Positions 20,629-22,069 of a stretch of DNA of 22,069 nt are shown piece by piece (positions within the stretch are counted from its first letter, which is position 1; each line of letters starts with the position of its first letter). The notes beneath the pieces were generated by a model. That model had not been told where the DNA came from. It saw only the letters and a list, made by a program, of their open reading frames with translations, and made no database searches. Position numbers and translations under genes: made by a program. The DNA comes from Colimorpha_A sp900556615 (GTDB lineage: Bacteria > Bacillota > Clostridia > Oscillospirales > CAG-272), in the NCBI GenBank assembly GCA_963598415.1, contig CAVBUH010000014.1, positions 1-22,069 on the forward strand. Direction: 5' to 3'.

Positions 20629-20803
20629 TTAAGGCAATACCACACAATGATTGTTGTATAGCTGTACCGCCGGATTTTTCGTCAGACAATACCGATTCAG
20701 GAGGCAGGAGCGGCTCCTTTGCCTACGAAATTTGTGAAGTATGACAGAAGCAAGCAAATGCGCAATAAAGGCATTAGCCGTGCACCCGGCGGTGCTGCCT
20801 TAA
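20629..20803 (-). repeat. TTAAGGCA-family MITE-like element, copy B
   Basis: A 175-bp element with ends TTAAGGCAATACCACACAAT and GGTGCTGCCTTAA. Its reverse complement aligns throughout with copy A, including the GCCTTTATTGCGCATTTGCT segment and GACGAAAAATCCGGCGG. The central hairpin AGGCA..GGAG / CTCC..TGCCT keeps its pairing while differing in sequence from copies A and C. Its right-hand TTAA provides the yggT stop codon. Relative to its neighbouring gene it is in the opposite orientation to copy A. Confidence 0.87.
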
Positions 20804-21078
20804 ATCCAAAATACAATAATAACTCTGATGATTTCCAACAGAACAGCGGTTATCGCAAAAGAGAGATCAATCGGAGAATTTACGTTCAGCGAGAGCCTGT
20901 CAAGAAGTCTCCTTACAATGGCGATAAAAGGCTCTGTGACGGCGTAAAGAAAACCAATAATCGCGCCGCCGGCGTCGGGCATTACCCACGACAGAATTGC
21001 GCGGATAAGCATCGCCAGCTCAACGGCTCCGAGAAGATAGTATACAAAATTTACAAGCATGGTTACGGCGATTGACAT
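20800..21078 (-). CDS. yggT: YggT family membrane protein (YlmG)
   Basis: A small integral membrane protein of 92 residues with two hydrophobic segments (about 5-31 and 70-92) and the family motifs RAILSW (26-31) and TEPFIAIVRRLL (48-59). Its exact role is unknown; relatives are linked to division and to membrane or nucleoid organisation, and in Firmicutes it sits beside sepF. AAGGGG lies 11 nt before the ATG; a second Met at residue 7 is possible. The TAA stop is formed by the end of repeat copy B. Two hairpins separate it from sepF, so it may be transcribed on its own. Confidence 0.92.
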   Translation of the reverse strand: MSIAVTMLVNFVYYLLGAVELAMLIRAILSWVMPDAGGAIIGFLYAVTEPFIAIVRRLLDRLSLNVNSPIDLSFAITAVLLEIIRVIIVFWI

Positions 21079-21161
21079 AAAATATAATACCCCTTATGCT
21101 GTCTGAGCGAAAAATCATAATCAAAAAATGAGATGTCCTTATCCGGACTTCTGAAAAGAGA

Positions 21162-21177
21162 GGGGTACGCATACCCC
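21162..21177 (-). terminator. Possible terminator between sepF and yggT (second hairpin)
   Basis: GGGGTA-CGCA-TACCCC is a perfect 6-bp stem. On the minus strand it is followed by TCTCTTTTC, giving terminator form 180 nt after sepF and 84 nt before yggT. The stretch 21180-21260 holds nothing else I recognise. Confidence 0.4.
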
Positions 21178-21261
21178 GCGAAACCCTGCTAGCGTCAACG
21201 GCTTTTCGATTTGCCGACAAGCGGTTTACGGAAAAAATTCTGTCAACAGTTCTTACGGAAA

Positions 21262-21298
21262 ATAAACTGCTCTGCGAAGATCTGTTCTAAGCAGAGCA
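21262..21298 (-). terminator. Likely intrinsic terminator of sepF
   Basis: On the minus strand TGCTCTGC (21298-21291) pairs with GCAGAGCA (21275-21268) and is followed by GTTTATTTT. The hairpin starts about 60 nt after the sepF stop. The 15-nt loop is fairly large, so efficiency is uncertain. Confidence 0.5.
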
Positions 21299-21357
21299 AA
21301 AGGACGCCATACGAGGCTGCTGCGCCGAAGCTTTAAAGCCCCTTACGGACAATGGAT

Positions 21358-21846
21358 TCAGAACAGATCGGCGTCGTCCTGTCTTTTCGCTTCCTGGAGC
21401 TGCTCGCCGGAAACATCGACGTTATTCGGAACGATAACGAAGGTGTTGTTGGCAACTCTCTGGATATAACCGTCGATGGAATAAGCCACACCGCTCAGAA
21501 AATCGATAAGGCGTCTTGCCGATTCCTTATTGGTGGATTCAAGATTGAGCACCACCGTACGTCTGTTAAGGAGATGATCCGCAATTTTCTGTGCGGTTGT
21601 GCTGTCATATTTTTCAGGCTTTACAACCTTAAGCTCAAGAGCGCCGGAATTCAGTCCCATGCCGGAAGAAGTCTGCGTCTTCTGCTGAGGCTGCGCATAG
21701 CCTCCCGCATTCTGCGGGTTATTCTGAGAAGGAGCCGGTTCGTCAAAACCGTAGTCGTCATCTCCGTAGCCGTAATCATTGTCGTCCGGATAATCATTCT
21801 CCGGATCAGGATTGATCATTCCTCTAACCTTGTCAAAAAGTCCCAT
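21358..21846 (-). CDS. sepF: Cell division protein SepF
   Basis: Membrane-anchored FtsZ-binding protein that organises the division ring. The 162 residues contain an N-terminal amphipathic segment (MGLFDKVRGMI), an Asp/Tyr/Gly/Gln-rich disordered linker (12-66) and the SepF core (about 69-142) with VVKPEKYD, the conserved RRTVVLNLE (95-103) and the RRLIDFLSGVAYSIDG segment (111-126). GGAGGG lies 7 nt before the ATG. A good promoter lies about 83 bp upstream. Downstream a likely terminator separates it from yggT, whereas in many relatives the two genes are adjacent. Confidence 0.96.
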   Translation of the reverse strand: MGLFDKVRGMINPDPENDYPDDNDYGYGDDDYGFDEPAPSQNNPQNAGGYAQPQQKTQTSSGMGLNSGALELKVVKPEKYDSTTAQKIADHLLNRRTVVLNLESTNKESARRLIDFLSGVAYSIDGYIQRVANNTFVIVPNNVDVSGEQLQEAKRQDDADLF

Positions 21847-21928
21847 TTTTGTACCCTCCGTTAATATATATCGTTCATTTTTTTATTTTACCGAGCCACA
21901 AATCTTCGATTCATGCTTATATGGAAAC

Positions 21929-21957
21929 ATTATATCACATTTTTCATGCTAAAGCAA
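21929..21957 (-). promoter_or_regulatory. SigA-type promoter of sepF
   Basis: On the minus strand TTGCTT, a 17-nt spacer and TATAAT. The -10 is perfect and the -35 matches at four of six positions. Predicted start near 21922, leader about 75 nt. Confidence 0.7.
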
Positions 21958-22017
21958 CCGTTTTTTTAAAACACAAGTCAATATTTTAAGAAAATTTTTA
22001 TTATCGGCTTTTAATCT

Positions 22018-22069
22018 ATGGGGCGTTGCCCCATACCCCATTCAGGAGGCTTTTTGAAAAAAGCCCCTG
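22018..22069. repeat. Hairpin pair at window end, layout like the 237-bp unit
   Basis: ATGGGGC-GTT-GCCCCAT (22018-22034) is followed by ACCCC and a second hairpin GGCTTTTT/AAAAAGCC (22048-22065). The tandem unit at 1996-2560 opens the same way, with a GGGGC..GCCCC hairpin, a CCCC spacer and an A/T-rich hairpin. The window ends inside or just after it, so its full length cannot be seen. Confidence 0.45.

Overview
The window reads as chromosomal DNA of a spore-forming member of the Clostridia (Firmicutes). The Oscillospirales/Ruminococcaceae group is my best guess from the gene neighbourhoods and the style of the intergenic repeats, but this is an inference. Evidence for a Gram-positive spore-former is spoIIID, the sepF-yggT-divIVA-ileS-lspA-rluD cell-division/translation cluster, and SigA-type promoters with near-perfect boxes. 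There is no tRNA, rRNA, CRISPR array, transposase or phage gene.

Layout. 1-1312: an RNA methyltransferase on the plus strand. 1313-1640: a stack of short palindromic repeats running into the 3' end of spoIIID (minus strand, SigE-like promoter upstream). 1996-2560: a 237-bp tandem repeat (2.4 copies). 2648-4695: a two-gene plus-strand unit (ATP-grasp enzyme, then a TIM-barrel sugar isomerase-like enzyme) with a consensus promoter and a terminator-like hairpin. 4831-7987: a minus-strand pair made of a large secreted ricin-lectin/caspase-like peptidase and a small lipoprotein starting 2 nt after it, with its own consensus promoter. 8047-10233: mgsA and pncB. 10526-13873: metG, tatD and a TatD-associated radical SAM gene in one tight unit. 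14252-21957: ileS, lspA, a RluD-type pseudouridine synthase and a HAD phosphatase as one tightly packed block, preceded by divIVA, yggT and sepF.

The most distinctive feature is a set of short, palindromic, gene-less repeats in nearly every longer gap. I could separate four families by eye: a TTAAGGCA-ended MITE-like element (about 163-179 bp, 3 copies plus a 42-bp miniature), a 64-65 bp element (2 copies), a roughly 157-bp element (2 copies plus a truncated one), and the 237-bp tandem unit with diverged relatives at both window edges. The first and third share a core layout. In four genes (spoIIID, the radical SAM gene, the HAD gene, yggT) the stop codon lies inside the outer end of such an element. 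The normally contiguous yggT-divIVA junction, where many Firmicutes carry ylmH, is occupied by two elements and no gene.

The best candidate for an undescribed protein system is the secreted ricin/caspase-like peptidase with its coupled lipoprotein. The peptidase gene is mosaic: its lectin half matches its surroundings in base composition, while its catalytic half and the lipoprotein gene are much AT-richer.
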